Shown piece after piece: positions 7,694 through 17,083 of a stretch of 64,000 nt of DNA (its first letter is position 1; every line of letters begins with the position of its first letter). Position numbers and translations under genes: made by a program. The DNA is from CAWDZK01 sp963726615 (GTDB taxonomy: Bacteria; Actinomycetota; Actinomycetes; JACCUZ01). The stretch covers positions 124,001-188,000 of the forward strand of contig CAVSCX010000016.1 in the NCBI GenBank assembly GCA_963726615.1. The letters run 5' to 3'. Under the pieces are notes generated by a model. It searched no databases and was not told the origin of the DNA. It was given only the letters and a program-made list of their open reading frames with translations.

Positions 7694-8115
7694 CGTCGTG
7701 GCTCCGCCGGCGGCGGCGCGGCAGGGGCCGGCGAGATCGCTGCCTCGTGAGCCGCGCGGGCTGTCGGGGCCAGAGCTCGCTCCAAGCCACGGTCGAGCGC
7801 TGCCGCGAGCGCAGGATACCCGGCCGAGCCCGCCGGCGGGAGCACCCGCACCACCAGGCGGCTCCCCGCCGGGATCCGGTCCCACCGGTCCCGAAGCAGG
7901 TGGCGCAGGCGTCGGCGGACGAGGTTGCGCGTCACCGCCGGGCCGACGGTGCGCGGCACCACGAAGCCCACCCGGGCCTGCGCCGGGGTCCCGCCGTCAC
8001 GCGGCGACAGCGCGGCGTGCAGGACGAGCATCCCGCCGGCGCGGGTGGCCCGGGACGCGCGCAGGGTCGCGGAGAAGTCGGCGGAGCGGCGCAGCCTGGC
8101 TCCGGCCGGGAGCAC
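7690..8115 (-). CDS. rnpA: Ribonuclease P protein component
   Basis: RnpA is the protein subunit of RNase P, which matures tRNA 5' ends. The 141-residue product starts LPAGARLRRSADF and contains the RNR-type core TRNLVRRRLRHLLRD, the RNA-binding signature of the family. The start is GTG 8115, placed by the family N-terminus; the frame stays open further upstream only because it overlaps rpmH. The C-terminal 20 residues are an Ala/Pro-rich extension. It is 5 bases downstream of rpmH and overlaps yidD by 4. Confidence 0.93.
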   Translation of the reverse strand: MLPAGARLRRSADFSATLRASRATRAGGMLVLHAALSPRDGGTPAQARVGFVVPRTVGPAVTRNLVRRRLRHLLRDRWDRIPAGSRLVVRVLPPAGSAGYPALAAALDRGLERALAPTARAAHEAAISPAPAAPPPAEPRR

Positions 8116-8120
8116 GTCAG

Positions 8121-8258
8121 TCAGGCCGAGAGCTTGGAGCGGCCCTTGGTGCGCCGGGCCGCAATGATCGCCCGGCCCGCACGGGTCCGCATCCGCAGAC
8201 GGAAGCCGTGGGTCTTGGCCCGACGACGGGTGTTGGGCTGGAACGTGCGCTTGCTCAC
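8121..8258 (-). CDS. rpmH: 50S ribosomal protein L34
   Basis: A 45-residue basic protein, read from GTG 8258. It begins SKRTFQPNTRRRAKTHGFRL and ends KGRSKLSA, a full-length match to L34. It is the first gene of the rpmH-rnpA-yidD-yidC-jag-rsmG-parA-parB string and diverges from dnaA, the standard arrangement. Confidence 0.97.
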   Translation of the reverse strand: MSKRTFQPNTRRRAKTHGFRLRMRTRAGRAIIAARRTKGRSKLSA

Positions 8259-8927
8259 TCGTGGGCTCCCGGACTGCTAGCTGGCTGGCTTCTCGTGTCG
8301 ATGCCCGCCGGCTGGGCGCCGGGCTCGCGGGGCACACGAGGTGCCAGGGGTCTGGTCGGCCGGTCGTCGTCGCCTGAACATCGAACCTGAACAGACGAAC
8401 CCGCGCAGGCGGTCCGCGTGCAGGATCTCACGCGGGCACGCCGCAGCGGCTGCCGACGACACGACCGGGCAACGGTACGGTCGTGCGCACACCGGGGTCA
8501 AACCGGGGCGCGACCGGGGCGGCACGGCTCGGACCCGGCATCATCCCAGGTCACCCGCTCGCCGCCGGGCCGACACGCCGGAGAGCCCCGCCCTGATCGT
8601 GTCCACCGTCCGGGACTGGGGCCGGCGGGTTGTGGACAACCGCTTGCTGGGCGCCGGGTGCCGTCGTTAGTGTCGCCCGGGTCGCCGGGGACTTCCCCTC
8701 CCGTCGTCCTGTGCATCTCGACGGCCGCATCCTGCCGTTCCGGGACGAACCGGGACAACGTATGTACACAGGTTGTGGACGACGATGTGGACAGACTGGA
8801 TCCGGCCGTCGGCAGCGCGGCTGCCGGTGCCGGAACCGGTACCGCCACGACGAGACGGGCCTGACGGAGCGCCGCGCGCGCTCCGCGGGTCAGACCGTGC
8901 GCCCGACGCACGCGGGAAGGACAGCGC
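8259..8927. promoter_or_regulatory. rpmH-dnaA divergent control region with DnaA boxes
   Basis: A 669-base gene-free region holding the divergent promoters of rpmH and dnaA. A perfect DnaA box, TGTGGACAA (complement of TTGTCCACA), is at 8631-8639. Two one-mismatch boxes follow at 8774-8782 (TGTGGACGA) and 8786-8794 (TGTGGACAG). In actinobacteria part of the origin function can extend to this side of dnaA. Confidence 0.75.
8644..8672 (+). promoter_or_regulatory. Candidate dnaA promoter
   Basis: TTGCTG at 8644-8649 and TTAGTG at 8667-8672 are separated by exactly 17 bases, a good spacing for a housekeeping sigma factor. The perfect DnaA box ends 4 bases before the -35, a position suited to autorepression. 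The -10 match is moderate and the leader to the dnaA start would be about 250 bases. Confidence 0.45.
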
Positions 8928-10496
8928 GTGACCGACGAGACCGGCGCCCGCACGACACAGCTCGACGACCAGCCGGTGGTCACGCCGGACGACGCCACCC
9001 ACAGCGGGGCGGTGGTCGACGCGACCGCCACGGTCGACGAGCGCGAGTCGGCCGACGACTGGGCCCCCGTCTGGGCCCGCGCCCTCGCCGTGCTCGAGCA
9101 GAGCGTGAGCCAGCAGCAGGAGCGCGCCCTGGTCCGACTCAGCCGGCTGGACGGGGTCGTCGGCGAGACCGCGCTGCTCTCGGTGCCGCACCACTACGCC
9201 AAGGACGTCATCGAGGCACGGCTGCGTCAGGTCGTCTCGGCGGTGCTCTCCGAGCTCGTCGGCCGCGAGCTGCGGCTCGCCGTGGTGGTCGACCCCAGCC
9301 TGGACGCCGACGCCCGCGCCGTCCCCGAACCCGCCTCCGCAGATGCGTCGGGCGGCCCGATGCCCCCCGGCCGGCTGGACGAGCGGGACGGCGCTCCCAC
9401 CCAGCCCGCCGACACGCCCGGCACCGGACGTGAGCCGGGCGCGCGACGCGAGCTGGAGCCCACCCGCCTCAATCCGCGCTACCTGTTCGAGACGTTCGTC
9501 ATCGGCTCCAGCAACAGGTTCGCCCATGCGGCTGCCGTGGCCGTGGCCGAGGCACCTGCCAAGGCGTACAACCCGCTGTTCATCTACGGCGACTCCGGGC
9601 TGGGCAAGACCCACCTGCTGCACGCCATCGGGCACTACGGGATGAGCCTGTTCCCCGGGGTCAAGGTGCGCTACGTGAGCTCGGAGGAGTTCACCAACGA
9701 CTTCATCAACTCGATCCGCGACGGCAAGGCCGACGGCTTTCGGCGTCGCTACCGCGACGTGGACATCCTGCTGGTCGACGACATCCAGTTCCTCGAGAAC
9801 AAGGAGCAGACCCAGGAGGAGTTCTTCCACACCTTCAACACGCTGCACAACGCGAACAAGCAGATCGTCATCTCCTCCGACCGGCCACCACAGCAGCTGG
9901 TCACGCTGGAGGACCGGCTTCGCAACAGGTTCCACTGGGGCCTCATCACGGACGTCCAGCCGCCGGAGCTCGAGACCAGGATCGCGATCCTGCGCAAGAA
10001 GGCCGCCCAGGAGCGCCTGGCGGCACCACCGGAGGTGCTCGAGTTCATCGCGAGCAAGATCTCGACGAACATCCGCGAGCTCGAGGGTGCCCTGATCCGG
10101 GTCACCGCGTTCGCGAGCCTCAACCGGCAGGGCGTCGACCTGGCCCTGGCCGAGATCGTGCTCAAGGACCTCATCCCGGACAACACCCAGCCCGAGATCA
10201 CCGCGGCGACGATCATGGCCCAGACGGCCGCCTACTTCGGCCAGTCGATGGAGGAGCTGTGCGGCTCGTCCCGGTCGCGGGTGCTGGTCACGGCGCGTCA
10301 GATCGCCATGTACCTGTGCCGCGAGCTCACCGACCTGTCCCTGCCCAAGATCGGCCAGCAGTTCGGCGGCCGGGACCACACGACGGTCATGCACGCGGAC
10401 AAGAAGATCCGGCAGCTGATGGCCGAGCGGCGCAGCGTCTACAACCAGGTCACCGAGCTCACCAACCGGATCAAGTCGCAGTCCCGGGCCGGCTGA
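8928..10496 (+). CDS. dnaA: Chromosomal replication initiator protein DnaA
   Basis: DnaA binds DnaA boxes, melts the origin and recruits the helicase. The 522-residue protein has an N-terminal oligomerisation domain (WARALAVLEQSVSQQQ), a variable Pro/Asp-rich linker, the AAA+ domain with Walker A GDSGLGKTHLLHAIG (about residue 221) and Walker B LLVDDIQFLE (about residue 280), and the C-terminal DNA-binding domain with TDLSLPKIGQQFGGRDHTTV (about residue 466). The start GTG 8928 has GGGAAGGAC upstream. Confidence 0.98.
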   Translation: MTDETGARTTQLDDQPVVTPDDATHSGAVVDATATVDERESADDWAPVWARALAVLEQSVSQQQERALVRLSRLDGVVGETALLSVPHHYAKDVIEARLRQVVSAVLSELVGRELRLAVVVDPSLDADARAVPEPASADASGGPMPPGRLDERDGAPTQPADTPGTGREPGARRELEPTRLNPRYLFETFVIGSSNRFAHAAAVAVAEAPAKAYNPLFIYGDSGLGKTHLLHAIGHYGMSLFPGVKVRYVSSEEFTNDFINSIRDGKADGFRRRYRDVDILLVDDIQFLENKEQTQEEFFHTFNTLHNANKQIVISSDRPPQQLVTLEDRLRNRFHWGLITDVQPPELETRIAILRKKAAQERLAAPPEVLEFIASKISTNIRELEGALIRVTAFASLNRQGVDLALAEIVLKDLIPDNTQPEITAATIMAQTAAYFGQSMEELCGSSRSRVLVTARQIAMYLCRELTDLSLPKIGQQFGGRDHTTVMHADKKIRQLMAERRSVYNQVTELTNRIKSQSRAG

Positions 10497-10841
10497 GATG
10501 GCCCCCACCACTCCCCGGCGACCGGACCGGGGGTGCGTTCACACCATGGGGACAACCCTGTGGACAGACCCGGTCGGCCGTCCCGAGCGGGTGTGGACGA
10601 CGCTGTGGTCCGCTCCCCGTGCACAGGTCGCGGCTCGCCGCCCCCAGCGCCGTACCCAGGGTGTCCCCACCTCGTCGTACCGTCTGACCTGCAACGATGG
10701 GCGATGTCCACAGTGTCCACCACCCCTGGTGCGACCACCACAGTTACCTAGGGAGTTGGATCGGCACACCATGACGGGGACGGGTGGGCCCGTGGACAAC
10801 GGGTCCCAGGCACGGTCGGACGAGATTGTCGGAGGTGCTCG
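10497..10841. other. oriC: Putative replication origin oriC (dnaA-dnaN interval)
   Basis: The gap between dnaA and dnaN is the usual actinobacterial origin. It contains several DnaA-box-like nonamers with one mismatch: TGGGGACAA 10547-10555, TGTGGACAG 10559-10567, TGTGGACGA 10592-10600, ATGTCCACA 10704-10712 and CGTGGACAA 10791-10799, plus two-mismatch copies at 10661 and 10713. No long AT-rich unwinding element is visible; the least GC-rich part is near CAGTTACCTAGG at 10741. At 345 bases it is short compared with the Streptomyces origin. Confidence 0.8.
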
Positions 10842-11972
10842 GTGAGGTTCCGGGTGGAGCGGGACGTGCTCGCGGACGCAGTGGCGTGGGCCGCCCGCAG
10901 CCTGCCAGCGCGGCCGCCGGTGCCGGTGCTCGCGGGTCTCATGCTCGACGCCGCCGACGGTCGGCTGGTCCTGTCCAGCTTCGACTACGAGGTCTCGGCG
11001 CGGGTCGAGGTGCCGGCCGAGGTGACCGAGCCGGGGTCCGCGCTGGTCAGTGGCCGGCTGCTGGCAGACATCTCCCGCAGCCTCCCCTCGAGGCCGGTGG
11101 ACGTCGCGACCGACGCCGCGAAGGTGGTCGTGACCTGCGGGTCCTCGCGCTTCACGCTGCTCACGCTGCCGGTCGAGGACTACCCCGCCCTGCCCGAGAT
11201 GCCCGGCGCGTCCGGGTCCCTGCACGGTGACGCCTTCGCCGCCGCCGTCGCGCAGGTCTCCATCGCCGCCGGCCGCGACGACACGCTGCCGGTGCTCACC
11301 GGCGTCAGGCTGGAGATCGAGGGCTCCACGATCACGATGGCGGCCACCGACCGTTACCGGCTCGCCGTCCGCGAGCTTGCCTGGTCCCCGGAGCAGACCG
11401 GTCTCGAGGCGATCGCCCTGGTGCCGGCGCGTACCCTCGCCGACACGGCCAAGGCGCTGTCCAACGCCGACAAGGTCACTGTCGCGCTGGCGACGCCCGG
11501 GGCCGGCGAGGGCCTGGTGGGGTTCGAGGGCTCGGGCCGGCGTACCACCTCGCGGCTGCTCGACGGGGAGTTCCCCAAGTACAAGTCGCTGCTGCCCACC
11601 GAGTCGTCGGGGCTGGCCACGGTGAGCACGGCGGACCTGGTCGAGTCGGTGCGCCGGGTGGCGCTGGTGGCTGAGCGCAACACCCCGATCCGGCTCAGCT
11701 TCTCCGCCGGTGAGGTCACGCTGGAGGCGGGCACCGGTGACGAGGCGCAGGCCTCGGAGTCGCTCGCCGCCACCCTCGACGGCGACGACATCTCGATCGC
11801 GTTCAACCCGGCGTACCTGCTCGACGGGCTCGGCGCGCTCGGGGCCGAGCACGCCGAGCTGCGGTTCACCGCGCCGACCCGCCCGGCCGTCCTGGCGGGC
11901 AAGGACGCCGCCGACGCCACCGCCGGCGACGCCTACCGCTACCTGCTCATGCCGGTCCGCCTGTCCGGCTGA
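10842..11972 (+). CDS. dnaN: DNA polymerase III subunit beta (sliding clamp)
   Basis: The beta clamp encircles DNA and tethers polymerase III and other partners. The 376-residue length is normal. It has the three-fold clamp repeat, starting MRFRVERDVLADAVAWAAR and ending in the conserved YLLMPVRLSG (M-P-V/M-R peptide-binding pocket). The start is GTG 10842, preceded by GGAGGTGCTC. Confidence 0.98.
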   Translation: MRFRVERDVLADAVAWAARSLPARPPVPVLAGLMLDAADGRLVLSSFDYEVSARVEVPAEVTEPGSALVSGRLLADISRSLPSRPVDVATDAAKVVVTCGSSRFTLLTLPVEDYPALPEMPGASGSLHGDAFAAAVAQVSIAAGRDDTLPVLTGVRLEIEGSTITMAATDRYRLAVRELAWSPEQTGLEAIALVPARTLADTAKALSNADKVTVALATPGAGEGLVGFEGSGRRTTSRLLDGEFPKYKSLLPTESSGLATVSTADLVESVRRVALVAERNTPIRLSFSAGEVTLEAGTGDEAQASESLAATLDGDDISIAFNPAYLLDGLGALGAEHAELRFTAPTRPAVLAGKDAADATAGDAYRYLLMPVRLSG

Positions 11973-12026
11973 GAGATCCGCTGCCCCGGCCCGCGCCCCG
12001 GGCCACCCCGTCGGAAGGCGCACAGC

Positions 12027-12929
12027 ATGGAGATCGGACTTGTCGGCCTGGGAAAGATGGGCGGCAACATGCGCGAGCGCCTGCGCCGGGCCGGTCACAC
12101 CGTGGTGGGCTACGACCGCAACCAGGACCTCAGCGACTCGCAAGACCTGGCCGACATGGTCCGGCAGCTGCCGTCACCGAAGGTCGTCTGGGTGATGGTG
12201 CCGGCCGGCGAGATCACGCGGAAGACCATCGAGTCCCTCGGCGAGCTCCTCGACGCCGGCGACGTCGTGGTCGACGGGGGCAACTCGAGGTGGACCGACG
12301 ACAAGGCGCACGCCGCGATGCTCGGCGAGCGCGACATCGGCTTCGTCGACGCGGGTGTCTCGGGCGGTGTGTGGGGGCTCGACAACGGCTACGCCTTGAT
12401 GGTCGGCGGTGACGCTGCGACGGTGGCGACGGTGCAGCCGGCGTTCGACGCGCTCAAGCCGGAGGGCGACTCGGGCTTCGTCCACGCCGGCCCGGTGGGC
12501 GCCGGTCACTTCGCCAAGATGGTGCACAACGGCATCGAGTACGGCCTGATGCAGGCCTACGCCGAGGGCTACGAGCTGCTGACGGCGGCCGAGGTCGTCG
12601 AGGACGTCCCCGGTGTCATCGCGAGCTGGACGCAGGGCACGGTCATCCGGTCCTGGCTTCTCGACCTGCTCGTGCTCGCCCTGCAGCAGGACCCGAAGCT
12701 CGCCGAGATCCGTGGCTACGTCGACGACTCGGGCGAGGGGCGGTGGACCATCGAGGAGGCCATCAACCACGCCGTCCCGGCGCCGGTGATGTCGGCGGCG
12801 CTGTTCGCCCGGTTCGCCTCGCGCCAGGACGACTCGCCGGCCATGAAGGCGGTGGCCGCGCTGCGGAACCAGTTCGGCGGGCACGCCGTCACCAAGATCG
12901 CGCGGGGCGAGACGGAGACCCCGGCCTAG
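12027..12929 (+). CDS. gnd: 6-phosphogluconate dehydrogenase, decarboxylating (short form)
   Basis: Converts 6-phosphogluconate to ribulose 5-phosphate and CO2 in the oxidative pentose phosphate pathway. At 300 residues it is the short class (GndA/YqeC type), usually tetrameric and often NAD-linked. It has the nucleotide-binding GLGKMGGNM, the substrate motif VVDGGNSRWTDD, SGGVWGLDNGYALMVGG and the catalytic GAGHFAKMVHNGIEYG. The start ATG 12027 has GGAAGG upstream. A gnd gene between dnaN and recF is common in actinomycetes. Confidence 0.95.
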   Translation: MEIGLVGLGKMGGNMRERLRRAGHTVVGYDRNQDLSDSQDLADMVRQLPSPKVVWVMVPAGEITRKTIESLGELLDAGDVVVDGGNSRWTDDKAHAAMLGERDIGFVDAGVSGGVWGLDNGYALMVGGDAATVATVQPAFDALKPEGDSGFVHAGPVGAGHFAKMVHNGIEYGLMQAYAEGYELLTAAEVVEDVPGVIASWTQGTVIRSWLLDLLVLALQQDPKLAEIRGYVDDSGEGRWTIEEAINHAVPAPVMSAALFARFASRQDDSPAMKAVAALRNQFGGHAVTKIARGETETPA

Positions 12930-12945
12930 GGGTCGTGGGCCGCGG

Positions 12946-14157
12946 ATGAGGGTCACGCACCTGTCGCTGCGCGACTTCCGCTCGTACGCCGAGGTCGAGC
13001 TGCCGCTCGACGCGGGAGTGACCGCGCTGGTCGGGCCGAACGGCCAGGGCAAGACCAACCTGGTCGAGGCGGTGGGCTACCTGGCGACCCTCGGTTCGCA
13101 CCGTGTCGGGCAGGACGCCCCGCTCGTGCGGCTCGGGGCCGAGCGCGCCGTCATCCGGGCCCAGGTCGTGCGTGACGACCGCCAGCTGCTGGTCGAGGTC
13201 GAGATCACGCCGGGCCGGGCCAACCGGGCCCGGGTCAACCGGGCCCCCGTGCCGCGACCGCGGGACGTGCTCGGCATCCTGCGCTCGGTGCTGTTCGCGC
13301 CCGAGGACCTCGCACTGGTCAAGGGCGACCCGTCCGAGCGCCGGCGCTTCCTCGACGAGCTGCTCGTCCTGCGGGCGCCGCGTTTCGCCGGCGTCCGGGC
13401 CGACTACGACAGGGTGCTCAAGCAACGCAACGCGCTGCTGAAGTCCGGCCCCGGCCGTCGGGCTTCCGCCGGAGGACCGGTGGACCTGCGGACCCTTGAG
13501 GTGTGGGACTCGCACCTGGCCGCGGCCGGCGGCGAGCTGCTGGCGGCGCGGCTCGACCTGGTGGAGGCCCTGCGGCCGTTGGTCGACAAGGCCTACCAGT
13601 CGGTGTCCGAGTCGGGCTTCGCGTCCAGCGGGCCGGCGGCGCTGGACTACCGGAGCTCGGTCGAGCCGTCCGGGACGGACCGCCGGGCCGACACAGCGCA
13701 GCGACCGGAGGGAGCCCGCACCCAGCTCCCCGCCGACAAGGACCTTCTCGCAGCCGCGATGCTCGAGCGGATGGCCACCGAGCGCAAGGCCGAGCTGGAC
13801 CGCGGCATCTCGCTTGTCGGGCCGCACCGTGACGACCTGCTGCTCCGGCTCGGGCCGATGCCGGCCAAGGGCTACGCCAGTCATGGCGAGTCCTGGTCGT
13901 TCGCCCTCGCCCTGAGACTCGCCGCCTACGACCTGCTCCGGGCGGAGTCCGGCGAGTCGTCACCGGGCGGCGAGCCGGTGCTCGTCCTCGACGACGTGTT
14001 CGCCGAGCTCGACGACCACCGGCGCAACCGGCTGGCCGCCATGGTGGCCGGTGCCGAACAGGTGCTGGTCACGGCGGCCGTCCCCGACGACGTGCCCGAG
14101 GCGCTGACGGGCGCACGGGTCGACGTCATGGGCGCCGAGGTCCGGCGGGTCCGGTGA
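12946..14157 (+). CDS. recF: DNA replication and repair protein RecF
   Basis: An SMC-like ATPase that helps load RecA at gaps. The 403-residue protein has Walker A GPNGQGKTNLVEAVGYL at about residue 30, the family signature EDLALVKGDPSERRRFLDEL, and the ABC signature/Walker B region LALRLAAYDLLRAESG / LVLDDVFAELD near the C-terminus. The start is ATG 12946, and the stop overlaps the next gene by 4 bases. Confidence 0.97.
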   Translation: MRVTHLSLRDFRSYAEVELPLDAGVTALVGPNGQGKTNLVEAVGYLATLGSHRVGQDAPLVRLGAERAVIRAQVVRDDRQLLVEVEITPGRANRARVNRAPVPRPRDVLGILRSVLFAPEDLALVKGDPSERRRFLDELLVLRAPRFAGVRADYDRVLKQRNALLKSGPGRRASAGGPVDLRTLEVWDSHLAAAGGELLAARLDLVEALRPLVDKAYQSVSESGFASSGPAALDYRSSVEPSGTDRRADTAQRPEGARTQLPADKDLLAAAMLERMATERKAELDRGISLVGPHRDDLLLRLGPMPAKGYASHGESWSFALALRLAAYDLLRAESGESSPGGEPVLVLDDVFAELDDHRRNRLAAMVAGAEQVLVTAAVPDDVPEALTGARVDVMGAEVRRVR

Positions 14158-14765
14158 CCGACCCCGGCCGGCCGGACCGGCCCGACGCGTCGGCGCCCCC
14201 CGGGCCGGTGCCGGCCACCGACGACGCTCCGGCACGACGTTCCGGCCTCGAGGTCGCCCGCGAGGCGCTGGCCGGGGCGCGGACCGAGGCGCGGCGGCGC
14301 GGCCTGGTCCCGGGTCGGCCGAGCCGGCCGGCCGGGCCCGGAGAAGAGGCCGGGGGACGTCGCCGGCGGGGCTACGCCGGCGAGACCCGCAGCGGTGCGC
14401 ATCCCGACGAGCGGGACCCCCAGCTGCTGGGCTCCACCCTCGACCGGCTCGTCGTCGAGCGCGGCTGGGAGACGGACAAGGCCGTCGGTGACGTCATGGG
14501 CAGGTGGCCGGCGATCGTGGGGCCGCAGGTGGCCGCGCACGCGGTCCCGCTGTCCTTCGCCGACGGTGAGCTCGTCCTGACCACGGACTCCACGGCCTGG
14601 GCCACCCAGGTCCGGCTGCTCGCGCCGACCCTGCTGGCTCGCCTCGCCGAGGACCTCGGCGCCGGCGTCGTCACCGCGGTCACCGTGCGCGGACCCGGCG
14701 GTCCCTCCTGGAAGAAGGGCCGGCTCGCCGTCCCCGGGCGGGGACCGCGCGACACCTACGGCTGA
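14154..14765 (+). CDS. dciA: DciA-type helicase operator (DUF721)
   Basis: A 203-residue DUF721/DciA family protein; DciA proteins help load the replicative helicase DnaB in bacteria lacking DnaC or DnaI. The first 80 residues are a disordered Pro/Arg-rich segment; the domain follows from about residue 85 (LDRLVVERGWETDKAVGDVM, WPAIVGPQVAAHAVPLSF, LVLTTDSTAWATQVRLL). It starts at GTG 14154, overlapping recF by 4 bases, which suggests translational coupling. Confidence 0.9.
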   Translation: MTDPGRPDRPDASAPPGPVPATDDAPARRSGLEVAREALAGARTEARRRGLVPGRPSRPAGPGEEAGGRRRRGYAGETRSGAHPDERDPQLLGSTLDRLVVERGWETDKAVGDVMGRWPAIVGPQVAAHAVPLSFADGELVLTTDSTAWATQVRLLAPTLLARLAEDLGAGVVTAVTVRGPGGPSWKKGRLAVPGRGPRDTYG

Positions 14766-15016
14766 GACGGCCGCCTCGGCGTGTGCCCTGCCTCCGGCAA
14801 TCGCCACAGGGACCGTGCTGACCCCCCGGCCGCGTGGGGGGAGCCATCCCCACCCGTGCGCGGCCCGGAAAACCGTCCCCAGGCGCCCCTGCATGCCGAT
14901 TCTGCGCCCGCTGACCAGTAGGATGACAGGGACAGCGCGGGTCCGCCGCGCCCTCCCCTGCCGCGCCGTCCTCCGGCGCCACGACCGGGCAGTCCGCGCG
15001 CGACGAAAGGTGACTT
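14766..15016 (+). promoter_or_regulatory. gyrB upstream region with candidate promoter
   Basis: A 251-base gap. TAGGAT at 14919-14924 is a strong actinobacterial -10 hexamer about 93 bases before the gyrB start; no good -35 is visible. CGAAAGG just before the GTG serves as ribosome binding site. Nothing else is recognised here. Confidence 0.5.
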
Positions 15017-17083
15017 GTGACCCAGCCGGCCCCGCCGACCGAGCCCGTCGAGCCCACCGAGCCCAGCGACACCATCGCAGTCACCCCCGCCGGCCCCCCG
15101 CCGGCCCCGCCGTCGTACGACGCCAGCCAGATCCAGGTGCTCGAGGGCCTGGAGGCGGTGCGCAAGCGGCCCGGCATGTACATCGGGTCCACCGGCGAGC
15201 GCGGCCTGCACCACCTGGTCTACGAGGTCGTCGACAACTCCGTCGACGAGGCGCTGGCCGGTCACTGCGACCGGATCGAGGTCACGCTGCTCGCCGACGG
15301 CGGTGTCCGGGTCAGTGACAACGGCCGGGGCATCCCGGTCGACAACGTCGAGAGCGAGGGCCGCCCCGCGGTCGAGGTCGTGCTCACCGTGCTGCACGCC
15401 GGTGGCAAGTTCGGCGGCGGCGGCTACAAGGTGTCCGGAGGCCTGCACGGGGTCGGCGTCTCGGTCGTCAACGCCCTGTCCTCGAAGCTGGACGTCGCCA
15501 TCCGCCTCCATGGCAGGCTGTACACGCAGTCCTACTCGCTCGGCGTGCCCGACGCCCCGCTCGCGACCGGTGAGGCCGTCGACACGACCGGCACGACGAT
15601 CACCTTCTGGCCCTCGACGGACATCTTCGAGACCACGGACTACAGCTTCGAGACCCTGTCCAACCGGCTGCGCGAGATGGCCTTCCTCAACCGTGGGCTC
15701 ACCATCGTGCTGCGCGACGAGCGGCCGGCGAGCACCGAGGAGGCCAAGGCCGACGAGGTCGACGAGACCACCCAGACCGAGGTCGTCTACCGGTACGACG
15801 GGGGCCTGGTCGACTACGTCGACTACCTCAACGCGCGCAAGGACGCCGTGCACCGCACCGTCGTGTCCTTCGAGGCCGAGTCGGAGTACGTGGACGGCGG
15901 CATGTCGCTCGACGTCGCGATGCAGTGGAACACCGGCTTCTCCGAGTCGGTGCACACGTTCGCGAACAACATCAACACCCATGAGGGAGGCACCCACGAG
16001 GAGGGCTTCCGCGCCGCGCTGACGACACTGGTCAACAAGTTCGCCCGGGACTGGAACATCCTCAAGGAGAAGGACGCCAACCTGACCGGCGACGACGTCC
16101 GCGAGGGCCTGACCGCGATCGTCAGCGTGAAGCTCGTCGACCCGCAGTTCGAGGGGCAGACCAAGACCAAGCTCGGCAACACCGAGGCCAAGTCGTTCGT
16201 CCAGAAGGTCGTCAACGACCGCCTCGGCGAGTGGTTCGAGAAGAACCCCGGCGAAGGCAAGGACATCGCCCGCAAGGCACAGGGTGCTGCGTTCGCGCGA
16301 CTGGCCGCGCGCAAGGCACGCGACGCCGCCCGCAGCCGCAAGGGCCTTCTCGGCGGCGGCAGCCTGCCCGGCAAGCTGGCCGACTGCCAGTCGACCAACC
16401 CGGAGGAGTGCGAACTCTTCATCGTCGAGGGCGACTCGGCGGGCGGCCCGGCCAAGCAGGGCCGCGACCAGCGCACCCAGGCGATCCTGCCGATCCGCGG
16501 CAAGATCCTCAACGTCGAGCGCGCCCGGCTGGACCGCGTCCTGGGCAACCAGGAGGTGCAGGCGATCATCTCGGCGCTGGGCACCGGCATCCACGACGAC
16601 TTCGACCTCAACCGACTGCGCTACCACAAGGTGGTGCTGATGGCCGACGCCGACGTCGACGGCCAGCACATCCGCACCCTTCTGCTCACGTTGCTGTTCC
16701 GGTTCATGCGCCCGGTGGTCGAGCAGGGCTACGTGTTCCTCGCGCAGCCACCGCTGTACAAGATCAAGTGGGCGCGGCCGGCCAACCCCGAGTACGCCTA
16801 CTCCGACCGTGAGCGCGAGGCCCTGATGGCTGTCGGCCTCGAAGCCGGCAAGCGCACCCTCAAGGACGAGCCGGTGCAGCGCTACAAGGGTCTGGGCGAG
16901 ATGAACAACGACGAGCTGTGGGACACCACCATGGATCCCGAGCGCCGGGTCCTGCTCCAGGTCACCCTCGAGGACGCCGCCCTGGCCGACGTGCTGTTCA
17001 CCGAGCTCATGGGCGAGGACGTCGAGAGCCGGCGCAAGTTCATCCAGCGCAACGCCAAGGACGTCCGATTCCTCGACATCTAG
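15017..17083 (+). CDS. gyrB: DNA gyrase subunit B
   Basis: The ATPase subunit of DNA gyrase. The 688-residue protein has a 35-residue Pro/Glu-rich leader, then the GHKL ATPase domain (YIGSTGERGLHHLVYEVVDN, about residue 53; DNGRGIPVD; GGLHGVGVSVVNALS), and the TOPRIM domain with EGDSAGGPAKQGRDQ and MADADVDGQHIRTLLL. It ends in the conserved RRKFIQRNAKDVRFLDI. The start is GTG 15017. Confidence 0.98.
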   Translation: MTQPAPPTEPVEPTEPSDTIAVTPAGPPPAPPSYDASQIQVLEGLEAVRKRPGMYIGSTGERGLHHLVYEVVDNSVDEALAGHCDRIEVTLLADGGVRVSDNGRGIPVDNVESEGRPAVEVVLTVLHAGGKFGGGGYKVSGGLHGVGVSVVNALSSKLDVAIRLHGRLYTQSYSLGVPDAPLATGEAVDTTGTTITFWPSTDIFETTDYSFETLSNRLREMAFLNRGLTIVLRDERPASTEEAKADEVDETTQTEVVYRYDGGLVDYVDYLNARKDAVHRTVVSFEAESEYVDGGMSLDVAMQWNTGFSESVHTFANNINTHEGGTHEEGFRAALTTLVNKFARDWNILKEKDANLTGDDVREGLTAIVSVKLVDPQFEGQTKTKLGNTEAKSFVQKVVNDRLGEWFEKNPGEGKDIARKAQGAAFARLAARKARDAARSRKGLLGGGSLPGKLADCQSTNPEECELFIVEGDSAGGPAKQGRDQRTQAILPIRGKILNVERARLDRVLGNQEVQAIISALGTGIHDDFDLNRLRYHKVVLMADADVDGQHIRTLLLTLLFRFMRPVVEQGYVFLAQPPLYKIKWARPANPEYAYSDREREALMAVGLEAGKRTLKDEPVQRYKGLGEMNNDELWDTTMDPERRVLLQVTLEDAALADVLFTELMGEDVESRRKFIQRNAKDVRFLDI

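Noticed and set aside
8667..10511. Long minus-strand open frame over dnaA
   Set aside because: It mirrors the dnaA codon pattern, has no family motifs, and the plus strand carries an unmistakable DnaA.
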